Source: Rhynchopus sp. YZ270_cl-10
Taxonomy: Eukaryota; Euglenozoa; Diplonemea; Diplonemida; Diplonemidae
DNA length: 64,000 nucleotides
Direction: 5' to 3'
NCBI GenBank assembly: GCA_964035575.1
Contig: OZ037933.1
Location: 186,001-250,000 of the forward strand
Both the position numbers and the translations under genes were made by a program. This document shows, piece by piece, positions 11,464 to 21,151 of this stretch. Each line of letters starts with the position of its first letter. Within the stretch, counting starts at the first letter, position 1. Under the pieces are notes generated by a model, which saw only the letters and a program-made list of their open reading frames with translations, had not been told where the DNA came from and did not search any database.

Positions 11464-12373
11464 CTGGGGGGGAGCTATTAAAGTATACGTATACTTTATT
11501 CGGCGGGAATTACTGTTTAAATCACGTATGGCAAATGATAATTTTTTATGCGCCATTATGAGATCTCATAATACCGGTGATATTATGCGCTATTATGTGC
11601 TATTATGCGCTATTATGAGATATTATGCGCTATTATGAGCAAATTATGCGGTGGTATGTGCTAATTATGTGCCGTCACGTCGTTGCACACCACACGATTG
11701 GCGGGGTCGGGGAACAAAAAAATTTTTTCCAGGCCCAAAAAAAAAAATTTTTTTTTTTTTGCTCTCCCCCCTGCTTTAATGCCTATTTTGGCATTATGCG
11801 ATTATTATGAGGGCGCATAATAGCGCATAATAATCACATAATTTATTATGAGATCTCATAATAAATTATCATTTGCCATACGTGTTAAATGGCCAAAAAA
11901 CGAAAAAGGAAAAAAAAAAAAAAAATCACTGTTATTTCAGGGTTTCTTAGTGGCCGAAACCTCGCGAAAACACCACCATTGACATTTTTGGGCCAATCCC
12001 AGCCAGTGGTGGGGTCAATGTGGAAAAATGAACAATTTTTTGGTGACTTAAATTTTCACAAATCTGAACCCCATCAGGCACCAATCGTGTAAAAACTGAC
12101 ACACGCGTTTTAGGTCAAAAATGCACGTTTCTCAGCTCAAAGTGAGCCCATCACAGCACGCACAGAATCCGGACCACCGAAATCAAAAAAATTTTTTTTC
12201 GATTTTTTGTGCAAAAATTGGTGGAAATTTTTTTTTAGTAAGAAAAATGTACACAAAAACCGTATACTTTATTTCACAGATTTCCACGCTCAAAATGGGT
12301 TTCCGCGCCGTATACTTTATTACCCCCGTATACTTTATTAGCACCGTATACTTTATTAGCCCCCCCCCCCCAG
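11464..12373. mobile_element. Tc1/mariner-type TIR element, 910 bp, TA duplication
   Basis: The left end CTGGGGGGGAGCTATTAAAG and right end CTTTATTAGCCCCCCC...CAG are inverted and bordered by TA. The word CCGTATACTTTATTA is repeated four times near the right end and appears inverted near the left. The inside holds the shared core block (CAGTGGTGGGGTCAA ... ACAATTTTTTGGTGACTTAA, 12013-12060) and a nested element (11523-11884). The element interrupts a short repeat of the kind seen at 34330-34370 (CTTGGTT-GTATTA ... GTGTAG), so the pre-insertion site can be read. No transposase. Confidence 0.8.
11523..11884. mobile_element. Nested palindromic TIR element, 362 bp, TTAAAT duplication
   Basis: The ends CACGTATGGCAAATGATAAT and ATTATCATTTGCCATACGTG are perfect inverted repeats. 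TTAAAT flanks both sides (11517-11522 and 11885-11890). The inside is built of TATTATGCGC / GCGCATAATA words repeated in both orientations, with AGATCTCATAATA near each end. Like the 1.09-kb twins it has CA...TG termini and a 6-bp duplication, so it may belong to the same superfamily. Confidence 0.85.
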
Positions 12374-12421
12374 TAGTGTAGACACCCGAGGATGAACTCC
12401 ACTATTTTTCTTTTTTCTTTT

Positions 12422-15400
12422 TTAGTGCCCGCCGTTCCTCCCATCAAGCCAAGTTTTTGTAGGCTCCTCAAATAGACAGAGCGACAGCTGGATCTCCGTC
12501 GGCACACACTCCGCACCATCCTTTGTCTCCAACCTCTCCAGCAACGTTGCGAGCGGCGCGTCCAAACCTGACATGAGAGGCACGCTCTCATGGTTTGCAC
12601 AGTTCGCGTGGGCACACTTTGTGCAGACATCGTCTTCACACTGCGGGCAGTGGCTGGTCGCCGGCACCGTCATGCACGCAGCGCAGTTCCGGAAAGACCG
12701 CGCTACCTTTATCACATCGATCACCCTCCTCCTGGCGTCGTCGTCCCCATCGAAGGCCTCGATGACGAGCCCTGAGATGTCGGCTCCCCATGTGTTGTCT
12801 GCAGGGTTTTCGATGTGGAATCCCCAGGAGTTCATTCCGCTTGCAATGTGCACAACGTTAAGCTCTGCAATGTAGACCGCTGCGGCAACCTGTTGTTTCA
12901 CACTAGAGAGTGTCCATACATCCACGACACGAACCACAGCGGAGAAGGTTGGGTCATCCCTCACCCCTCTGCATCCAGGAATTTCAGAAACAAGGCAGGT
13001 CGATTTTGTTTGATTGGCCGCCGCTGCCAGACGTGATGCCAGCGTCACGACACCACCGACAATGACTACAGATTTCTGCGAGGTCATCCCCACATTGCCG
13101 TACAACGCCCTCCCCGTTGCGATTCCTGTGCAAGCGAACCCACCCCACACGGTGCTGCCCTGAAACTCCCCCCACCCGGCCTGGCAGAACATAGAGGTGA
13201 ACCTGCAGGCCTGGGAGACGTGGCTGGTGCAGCGCTTTTCGGCGTTCCATGCAACCAAAAAGCTTTCCGCGGAAATATGCTGGACGACCCCATCGGTACG
13301 TTGCGCAATCAACATTATCGGTGTGATCATGGTATTGATAGCTTCAGGCGCGCTGATCCTTCCCTCCAAAAAGGTATAATCGACCTGAATGCAGGCCATT
13401 GTGCATACCGAGGATTTCATCCCGGATCTCGACATTGCTACTCTGGTGATATGAGAAATGTCTGATTTGGTGTCAAATGGTGATTTGTGCGGCGTGGCTG
13501 GGGCGTGGGAGAGTTTGGCACCTCCGTCCTTCTTTTGCAGAAATGTTGTCATGACTTCGGCTTTTCTGCCTTCAAGCTTGTCGGGGAGGAGGAAGGTGAT
13601 GAGAGAGAGCTGTGTCACGCCTTTGAGAGGAACTTTGCCGACTGGGGTGAGACAGACCTCCCCAAAGGAGGAAAGATCACTCCCGATGGCGACCAGCACC
13701 TCTTCGGTCACAGCAATCGCGCCACCGACGGAGCACCCTTCGACCCTCGCAGCTTTGTTCACAGTATTCCCAAAAAAATCAATCCGATTCGTCAAAGGAT
13801 TCTTCTGCGGCGCAACCTCCCCAGTATGCACACCTACCCTCACCCTAGGTCCTCCCCAAAGCTTTTCCCCCGATTTTGAAATGGAAACGAGGCATGAAGG
13901 GTGGCTCATCACTGCAGCCGGCCAGGTGGCGTCTGCCAAACGTTGTTGGACACTCAAAGAAAATTCGACTGCGCTTAAGGGAGATTCATACATAATCATG
14001 AAAGCATCGCCGATTGTTTTGACCTCATACCCTCCGGTCTCTGCAATAAGCTCTCTTATAATATCATTATGCAATGCCAACGACGCCTTCATCCCCAACG
14101 GAGATAACTCCCATAACTGCGTGGACTCTTGAATATCAGTGAACACCATTGTTGCTGTAGTAGGAGGGTTCTGTTCGATCCGGTTGGCAACCTTACAGCA
14201 TTCCGCTGTAGCTTCTCCGGCATTGCAATTTGCGGTTCTCGCCTCCACGAGAGATGGAGGAAGGAAGGGAACATACAAACGCAAATTTTTGAGAAGAACT
14301 GAGTACGCTTCGTGAAGGGTTTCTGGAATGTCTGCGGCAGCACCGTCGATTTCTGCCTCAGCGTTGTGAAGGTCGAGTTTCACCATGGACGAGGTAATGC
14401 TTTCTGCGACCACAATCGCCGACACCATCCGTGCATCCTCCACTTCGCCTATATAGAAAGCTTCCATCTTTGTTCTCGCCTCAGCAGAGTGGTTGTTACG
14501 TACAAAGCCTTCAGTTCCATCCTTTCCGACGTATTCTTCTAGAACCTGGCGGCCCCCCGGATGCTCCGCAGCCCAGGATTTAATAGAGAAAACCTTGCCG
14601 CTGACCACAACCCAAGGATCAGCGCTGGTGTTAGTATGTTCTTCTACCTCGGACCACGCGACTTTGTTAATGTTGTTCACCATTTTGTGCACCCTCGCCT
14701 TCCTCTTGAGGTAATAAAACGCGCAGAGGACCTCAAAAATGAAGGCAGCAATGCAGTTCATCGCAAGCCCTGCGATAGCGCATTTTTCAAGCCGCCCCCC
14801 CGAGGTTGCATCCTTCTCCTTCATCTCCTCGACCCCGGTGAACACCTGAATGACACACATCAAATAGATTATCAACGCTACAATCCGATGGAAATTCCCG
14901 ACATATTTCCGCAGGGGGTGGTCCTTCGTGGGCGCGACAATCGGGGTCACCACGCCGAGCACCGGGAGCGTCAACACTAATCCAAAAATATACTTCCCGA
15001 ACCCTTCATGAGTGAACGGCGTCACCTTCGAGGAGGCCACAACGACCACCCCATCCTTTACGTGAGAAGCGGAGACGACCGGAGCTATTTCAGTCTCCCC
15101 CATGACAATACCCTCCATGGAAGAATTGTAGGTAAGCGGTGTGATCACCTCCGGCGCGGATTTTGGTGTTTCCATTACAGCGTACCCCGCTATGGTGCAA
15201 ACCACTGCCGCACTCATCACAACGATATGCAATACAAACGCGAGACCCCACCCGGTTCTCCATCTAATCGAATTCCCCATGCCAAACACCGGTTTTCCAT
15301 ATCTCTTCACCAACATCCCGAAAGGCATTAAATAGATAAACGCAATAATCATCAAAGCGCCGTGCACCTCCTTTGGATACAAATCTGACACAGGAACCAC

Positions 15401-15994
15401 ATTTTCAACCAACTGCGACTGAATGAAATCGACAATCACAGTAATAGGTGTCGTTGCATGAATTCCAAACCCCCCAGGGTTCGTCGCAATGTTGAATGGG
15501 AGCGGCGCACCTAACCCTTCTGGGATGTTTATTCCGAATCGAAGTACTACGTAATCTGCAACCCGCTCTGACGAAGCGGAGACCAGCCGGAGGGTGCTCA
15601 TCCCTACCGGGTTCGCCTGCCCGCCGTCGCTTTTTGCAGTCTCATTCGCAAAGGTGCGGAACTGAATTTCGCTGTTTTCTGGCGTGCTGTAAGCGACCTC
15701 TGCTGGTACCATGACTCTCTCTTCTGCAGGGAAGCCTACTGCCAGCATGCCTGTCGTCTTTGCACGTACAGCGAGGTACAACACCTCAAGGTCTGCGTCG
15801 TATGTCCAATGAAAGCTGACCTCCCCCATCCCGACGTCGATCATCTCGTTGTACAGTAGGGTAGAGGAGTTTGCACGCCCAGGCACCCCATACAGATAGC
15901 TCTGCCTCGTCACATCGACGCTCGCCACGGCACTGCTAGTAGAGACCACAGACGCCACCTGGCAGAGCAGAACGGCAGCGTATAAGGCTTTCAT
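12422..15994 (-). CDS. DOMON-cytochrome b561-cytochrome b5-adenylyl cyclase fusion protein, 1190 aa
   Basis: Single uninterrupted frame. Residues 1-20 form a signal peptide. A DOMON-like ectodomain spans about 35-195. The b561 core follows (about 205-430), with candidate heme ligands His211, His256, His329 and His369 in a DOMON-b561 pattern (VHGALMIIAF, FTHEGFG, GNFHRIVALI). Cytochrome b5 is at 450-520, heme ligands His478 (HPGG) and His502. The first class III cyclase domain (612-805) keeps metal ligands Asp620 and Asp663, adenine-selecting Lys659 and Asp739, and Asn746 and Arg750, so it should make cAMP, probably as a dimer. A second cyclase-like domain (about 863-1045) is degenerate. Cys/His pairs at 1104-1135 look like a B-box-type zinc site. 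Expected topology: DOMON outside, b5 and cyclase in the cytosol. No AG acceptor lies close to the ATG. The domain order is unusual; the cyclase assignment itself is secure. Confidence 0.95.
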   Translation of the reverse strand: MKALYAAVLLCQVASVVSTSSAVASVDVTRQSYLYGVPGRANSSTLLYNEMIDVGMGEVSFHWTYDADLEVLYLAVRAKTTGMLAVGFPAEERVMVPAEVAYSTPENSEIQFRTFANETAKSDGGQANPVGMSTLRLVSASSERVADYVVLRFGINIPEGLGAPLPFNIATNPGGFGIHATTPITVIVDFIQSQLVENVVPVSDLYPKEVHGALMIIAFIYLMPFGMLVKRYGKPVFGMGNSIRWRTGWGLAFVLHIVVMSAAVVCTIAGYAVMETPKSAPEVITPLTYNSSMEGIVMGETEIAPVVSASHVKDGVVVVASSKVTPFTHEGFGKYIFGLVLTLPVLGVVTPIVAPTKDHPLRKYVGNFHRIVALIIYLMCVIQVFTGVEEMKEKDATSGGRLEKCAIAGLAMNCIAAFIFEVLCAFYYLKRKARVHKMVNNINKVAWSEVEEHTNTSADPWVVVSGKVFSIKSWAAEHPGGRQVLEEYVGKDGTEGFVRNNHSAEARTKMEAFYIGEVEDARMVSAIVVAESITSSMVKLDLHNAEAEIDGAAADIPETLHEAYSVLLKNLRLYVPFLPPSLVEARTANCNAGEATAECCKVANRIEQNPPTTATMVFTDIQESTQLWELSPLGMKASLALHNDIIRELIAETGGYEVKTIGDAFMIMYESPLSAVEFSLSVQQRLADATWPAAVMSHPSCLVSISKSGEKLWGGPRVRVGVHTGEVAPQKNPLTNRIDFFGNTVNKAARVEGCSVGGAIAVTEEVLVAIGSDLSSFGEVCLTPVGKVPLKGVTQLSLITFLLPDKLEGRKAEVMTTFLQKKDGGAKLSHAPATPHKSPFDTKSDISHITRVAMSRSGMKSSVCTMACIQVDYTFLEGRISAPEAINTMITPIMLIAQRTDGVVQHISAESFLVAWNAEKRCTSHVSQACRFTSMFCQAGWGEFQGSTVWGGFACTGIATGRALYGNVGMTSQKSVVIVGGVVTLASRLAAAANQTKSTCLVSEIPGCRGVRDDPTFSAVVRVVDVWTLSSVKQQVAAAVYIAELNVVHIASGMNSWGFHIENPADNTWGADISGLVIEAFDGDDDARRRVIDVIKVARSFRNCAACMTVPATSHCPQCEDDVCTKCAHANCANHESVPLMSGLDAPLATLLERLETKDGAECVPTEIQLSLCLFEEPTKTWLDGRNGGH

Positions 15995-16200
15995 TGTTTT
16001 GAAAATGGGAGAGAGAGAGAGAGAGGTAAGGATGTGGGTTTCCCGTGTGTGGGACGGGAGGGGGCCTTAGTGTAAATCCTTTTAGAAAAGAAACGCTAGA
16101 ATTTTACCTCAACCTTCCTCTGTAGGGTCGCAACCCAAAGGTATCGATTGTAGGGGAGAGTAAGGGTCAATTATAAGGAGGTGGGGTGAACGGTGTGTAA
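15995..16200. promoter_or_regulatory. Upstream region of the cyclase gene
   Basis: On the minus strand the 5' flank carries a (CT)n tract 20-45 bases before the start codon. Unlike several other genes here, no AG follows the tract before the ATG, so an acceptor site is not evident. Confidence 0.3.
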
Positions 16201-16508
16201 GTGGGCGTGGACCCCGCCAAGGTGACGAAGCAACTCCTCGGCGCTTCTCCCCACAGGCTTTTGACTCTGTGTCAGGATGCTGCCGCCAAGAATGGATTAT
16301 CTTTCTTCAAAGACCTCGCCCAGCAACGTGCCGGGCAAAAACGGCGCGCAAGGCGGAGAAGGAGGGGACGGGGCCCCGGTGGAACGGGCCCTAAAGGCCG
16401 CGGCGAAAGCCCACGACCCCACCCATGGGGTCTACGGCCCCGGGGACCCCTCTAAGAAGGCGGCGCTGAAGGCCCGCGCCTGCAGCAGGGGAGCTCGAGT
16501 ATGTACAA
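16201..16508 (+). other. GC-rich coding-like island on the plus strand, product unknown
   Basis: Base composition is far richer in GC than the surroundings. It is open in two overlapping plus frames: one gives DPAKVTKQLLGASPHRLL and FFKDLAQQRA, the other APVERALKAAAKAHDPTHG and YGPGDPSKKAALKARA. The island ends at CTCGA|GTATGT, which resembles a donor site. It runs opposite to all supported genes. It may be a gene fragment or part of an old insertion; no family is recognised. Confidence 0.3.
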
Positions 16509-17195
16509 AATATGCCCATTAAAATCAACACAATCACCACAGCTGCGTTTAGCGATATGCTGAACGTGCTCCGTGCAGTGTGGAAAAAAAAACACTGCAA
16601 CGCGAGGCGATGGTGGTCGTAGATGATAACCCCGAATAGTTGAGGCTTTGTGTACGGTATCGCATGTTTATGTCGGAAAAGAAGCCTATGTGACAAAGCC
16701 TCTGCCGCTGACGGGTGTGTAAATCACAAACAAATGATAAAGGAAAGACAGTAGCGGTTCATGCCAGAGAAAGAGGAAGGAAGACGATGAGGACAGGACA
16801 CAGGGTCTGGCTGAGTCGTTCGAAGAAGAAAAAGGAGGCGAAAATGAAAGGCGGGAAAAAAATGAAGGGAGGAAGATTGCTTTTCTTTGTCGTGTAGGGG
16901 ATAGATATGGGAAGGGGATAAAGGCTTGCTTGGCGGAAGCCAAGGAAGCCTTGTATAAGTGAGCGAGTACGACAATAAGGAGCGTCAGTTTTGTGTAAAG
17001 GGGGGGGGGCTTTCTTTGAAGGGAATATGACAAAAAAAAAAAAGAAAAGTTGACTTAAAATACAAAAGCCCTCTCTCGTGAACAGTGTACCTTTTGGTAA
17101 GGGTTGTACGGTTAGGACCTCCCCCCACCCACCGCAATATCTCCAGTTCCCTCTCGCTCTGACCATTTTTTATCCCCTCACCTTCCACGACAATA
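16509..17195 (+). other. Intergenic between the LRR gene and the cyclase gene
   Basis: No gene seen. A TTAAAATACAAAAGCCCTCT short-repeat copy lies at 17050, about 140 bases beyond the LRR stop codon, with the usual CAGTGTACCTTTTGGTA continuation. Confidence 0.5.
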
Positions 17196-19287
17196 TCACA
17201 CCAACCCGACCTCTTGTACTAGCTCCTGCAGGACGGAGAGCCCAGGGAAGACCCCTGGAGGTGTTGCGGCAGCTTTGCAGTGGAAGACGAGGTCGATGCC
17301 GTCCTCAGGGTCAGGACCGAACAGCTGTGCCACGGAACGGAGCTTGGCGGAGACTGGCGCAAGGTGGCTGAGGAGGAGCAAGGTCCCCCCTGGGGCCTCT
17401 GGTTGATAGCAGTCAAGGGATTCGTCGACAGACCAGGTTATGGGTTCAACGCGGTCTGAGCCGACCCGGCGCGGGTTGAGGAAGGTCTCAAACTTCTCGC
17501 CTGCGTACCATGAGGATTCTTGCTCAGAGAAGACGACGCGGTGCCCGCTGTGTGACCGAGGGGTCGTGTGTTCCTCTGATGATCTATTGTTGCGTTTTAA
17601 AGCGCTCTTTGTGTTGGCGATGACCTCGATGGGATGGCTTTTTTCGGTCTTCGCCGCAGGAGGGTCCTTAGAGATTGCAGAATTCATCGAAAACCGCACC
17701 AAATCCGCAGTAGCGCTGCAGTCCAGCTTGTCTTTGTTGGACTCGCTTTGCTCTGTTTGGTCGGTTTGCTCACTGTCTTCGCATATGGGGGTTTCGATTT
17801 CCGGTACTACTTCTTCCTGCTTTTTTGACATAACTTCAACTCTTTTCGCGCTTTCGCGTAGATGCGATTCATCCATGCCTACCCGTTTGACTGATGTCAT
17901 CTCTGCCTCTAGCTGTTGCGTCCTTTCGAGCGCATTGGCCTGGACAATCTCCTCTGGTGTCATATTCTGACGAACCTTGGTTCCAATCTTGCGTATCATT
18001 GCGTTGTTGATGAGGGTATCCGTGAGGTCAATGTGGATGATACGGTTGTTCGCAGCGAGCAGCTGCATGACCGATTTTGCAGAGGAGTGGCTGATGGGGT
18101 TCTTGCTCAGGTCGATGCGGCGGAGCCGTGGATGCTCCGTCAGCGCGCGGGTCATGAAGGTGACAGCGTCATTCGACAGAAAGTTGTTCGACACCCCCAG
18201 GATCTCAACATTAGGGCAAGCGTTCACAACATCCACGACAGTGCGGATTCCACTGCTGCCAACGAGGTTCGTTTTGAGGTCGATTTCCTTTTTTTGGATA
18301 GAATTTTTTGGTCGAGAGGGAGGGGGGATGTGTTGGGGTATACCGTTACGTCAGAAACCGTTTTGCCGTCGAAGAAGGCACGAAGGGCGATGTTAGGCTT
18401 GCATTTACGCAATGTGCATGATCTGTGAAGAGGTGTTGAGAAGAAAGGTGTACAAAAAAAAAAAAAAGATCGGGTCTTTTGTTTGTGCGCTCAAAGCCGG
18501 GAAAACAAAAAGGTGAAAAAATGTGTTAAACTGAAGTACGGTTGTTGTGGTTAATTGAGTACTCAAAGAAAACAAGCAAGCTTCTGTTTTTTTTTCAATC
18601 CGTTTTTGTTTGCCCTGCAGCTCTGCCTCCAATCTTTTTAGAATTGACAACAAGTTGTTTTATCAAAAAAAAGCTCTGGGTTTCCCACCACATACCTCTC
18701 ATATATTGCCAGCGCAGAAGACATTTTGTGCGTCTTTTTCTTTACGTTGTTCCCCTTTTAATGTGCTGTTTAGCCAAAAGGGGGGGAAAAAGAACAGCAA
18801 ACTAGGTCCCTAGCTATCACCGACCGCTAAATACCCCGCATTCTCGTAACTGCATACGTTGGGTGTGTGTGTGGTGTAAGAAGGGGGGTGTGTCGTCAGG
18901 TGGGGTATGTGTATTTCCTGAGTATAGTAATAATAGGGGTTTGTTGTGTCGACAATCACAGGGTCTACAGGACACTCGGGGGGTTCCGGCAAACGTCAGG
19001 GAAACGGGGGCGCCTGGAGCAAATGATTGCCCCGGCAGTTGCGGGGCGGGCGTGCGAGGTGTCTGCAGCAAGACGAACAGCGCAGAAGGAGGCGACGATA
19101 CGGACACACGCAGGCCCGTCAAGACGTTGGATCGCGAGAAAAGAAGGGAAACCAAATGATCACCTACAGACCGCCGTACCTCAGGCGGTGCAGTGGGGTC
19201 TTGCAGTTTTCACGCCCATCATGCAGAAGAGCAGAAAGAAAAGAACAGATAGCCTTCACCGCAGACGCAAAGACACCGCTGCAAACA
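17196..19287 (-). CDS. Leucine-rich-repeat protein, at least three exons, 5' end unresolved
   Basis: Three exons join in phase: 19287-19180, 18422-18344 and 18287-17196 (stop). Donors are GAG|GTACGG and ACG|GTATAC; acceptors are TCACAG and AAAAAG. The second intron is only 56 bases. At least 425 residues result. LRR units are clear: SDVTEIDLKTNLVGSSGI, NVEILGVSNNFLSNDAV, LRRIDLSKNPISHSSA and IIHIDLTDTLINNAMI, of the ribonuclease-inhibitor/tropomodulin-like kind common in kinetoplastids. A Glu/Gln-rich, coiled-coil-like middle and a basic Ser/Thr-rich stretch follow. No in-frame ATG precedes the repeats, so an earlier exon exists. One candidate is near 19551-19487 (EDVKHCCHICDTLCN), whose GTGCGT donor would keep phase. 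Role: probably protein-protein interaction; no enzyme motif. Confidence 0.75.
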
Positions 19288-20227
19288 CTGAGATAAATAC
19301 CACATCATAACAGTACAACACCCCCCTTTTTTTTGACTAGAGAACGATGTTGTTGCTGCTTTTTGCAGAAGTTGACGAATAAGGTGGGGAGGAGGAGAAA
19401 AATAACCCTTTTCTGAGAATAAGGGTTTTGTGGGGGAAATGCGTGTGGTGGGGGAAAGACTGAACAGGCTTGCACAACACGCACCTATTGTGTAGAAATA
19501 AAGGGTTACACAATGTGTCGCAAATGTGACAACAGTGTTTAACGTCTTCAGACACTAAATAGTGCCCAGCAATAAGTAGTGTGCAGGCCGACAGTACAAT
19601 AACCAAAAGCAACGACGGAGAGAATGTAGGAAAGAGAAAAAAAAAGGGGTTTGGAAAGATATCCTCTCCTTTACTTGGGGGAGTTTCACCAAAGGAGAGA
19701 GACACGGAAAGGGGGGGATTTTATTTTTTTTTGGGGGGGGTTCGCGGACGCTGACATATGGCCGAACGAACGGTCATATAAACACACGCGCAAACCCTAA
19801 AAAAAGAGTTTTGGCAGCTTTTTTTTTGACGCAAACACTTCCCCAGCCTGACCTGCCCCCAACACTGTTCAGTGAGGGGTAGAGGGTCGGGTGTGGGGCG
19901 TGGTTTTGGGTGGTATTACACATCCAACGTGGTACACAAGCAACGTTGAAAGATGAACATGCCATGTATCACGACAAAAAAGAGCGCCCCTTGTCCTCCT
20001 TCAAAACTTCTTTGTAAAAAGAGAATTTCGTTGAGATCGGGACAAAAAAAAGGAAAAGTTTATAAGATGAGCCTAAGCCTCTCGTGCTTAGTCACCTTAC
20101 AAAAAAAAACTAGGCATAAAAGGAGGGTATTGCACTGACAACTAACGGTGCAGTAGGTGACCGTGGTATTACTGTGGTGGTTTCACTGTTGTAACCGTTG
20201 TAAGCCAAAACAGTGAAAAAAATCATA
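19288..20227. other. Intergenic or 5' part of the LRR gene
   Basis: May contain the missing first exon(s) of the LRR gene; no ATG exon could be chosen. An AAGCCTCTCGTGCTTAGTCA short-repeat copy lies at 20075 on the plus strand. Confidence 0.4.
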
Positions 20228-21071
20228 CAGGGGGCGGGCCGAATACAAGGGGCGCCCCTTATATTTGGCGTGCCAAATCGGTAAAAATGGGCCAAAATCC
20301 CCTCTCCCTCGGGGTGGCTTTTTCAGGAGGCGGGTAAGGACTCGAGGCCGGAACCCTCGTTTTTCGGCGTTTCCGAAATCCGTCCGGCAAGTGGTGGGGT
20401 CATTTCGAAAAAATGGACCAATTTTTAGGTGTTTAAATTTTCCCCCATTTTTGGCCCTAACACACAGCTTTACCCGTTTTCACTCGGTTTGTACACATTT
20501 TCAGGCCATGTTTGACCTGAAAATGAAAAGCCAGTTCATACGGGCACCAGACAGTTGTACGGGTGTTAGTGATCCCCGCGAAGCCATCCGCGAACTACGT
20601 GTAGGCAGTGAAGCTGCTCAGTACGCACATTCCATTTGCAACCGAAAGAGTGTGCCTTTGTACACCTACTGGTAAAAGACAAGCATCTGCCACTATCTGT
20701 GAATTTACCAAAAGCCCCAGCCCCAGGCCACTACATCTCCTCACTAAAGCAGATAGGTCTATTCTCTTGAACTCCCCTCTTCGTATCGTATGAAACGAAA
20801 ATAGCAAGTGCAGCGAGTGGGTAAGGAAATCGCCCGCCGCAGGCGGGTTTTTTTGAAGTAACACTCAAATTTTGCACCTACTTTCTTCCCAACTGACGAT
20901 TGACACTGGCGGGCAGAGTCAAAAATGGGTTCCCAGAACAGCAAAAGGGGGTGCCCCTTATATTTAGCGGGCACCCCGCGAAAATTTCCCAAACCCTAGG
21001 TGCCCCTTGTATTTGGCATGCCCTTTGTATTTGGCCTGCCCCTTATATTCGGCCCCCCCCCCCCCCCCCTG
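20228..21071. mobile_element. Tc1/mariner-type TIR element, 844 bp, TA duplication
   Basis: The left end CAGGGGGCGGGCCGAATACA and right end TATTCGGCCCCCC...CTG are inverted and bordered by TA. The word TGCCCCTT(A/G)TATTTGGC is repeated near both ends. The shared core block (TCCGTCCGGCAAGTGGTGGG and GGACCAATTTTTAGGTG) is present at 20383-20440. The layout is the same as in the element at 11464-12373: G-run ends, repeated subterminal words and the core block. No transposase. Confidence 0.8.
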
Positions 21072-21151
21072 TAAAAAAATAAAACCACAAAAATCAGGTC
21101 ACTTTGCTTCGACGTCGGTTGTGCAAATCGTATCCACCTCCCACACCCCTC

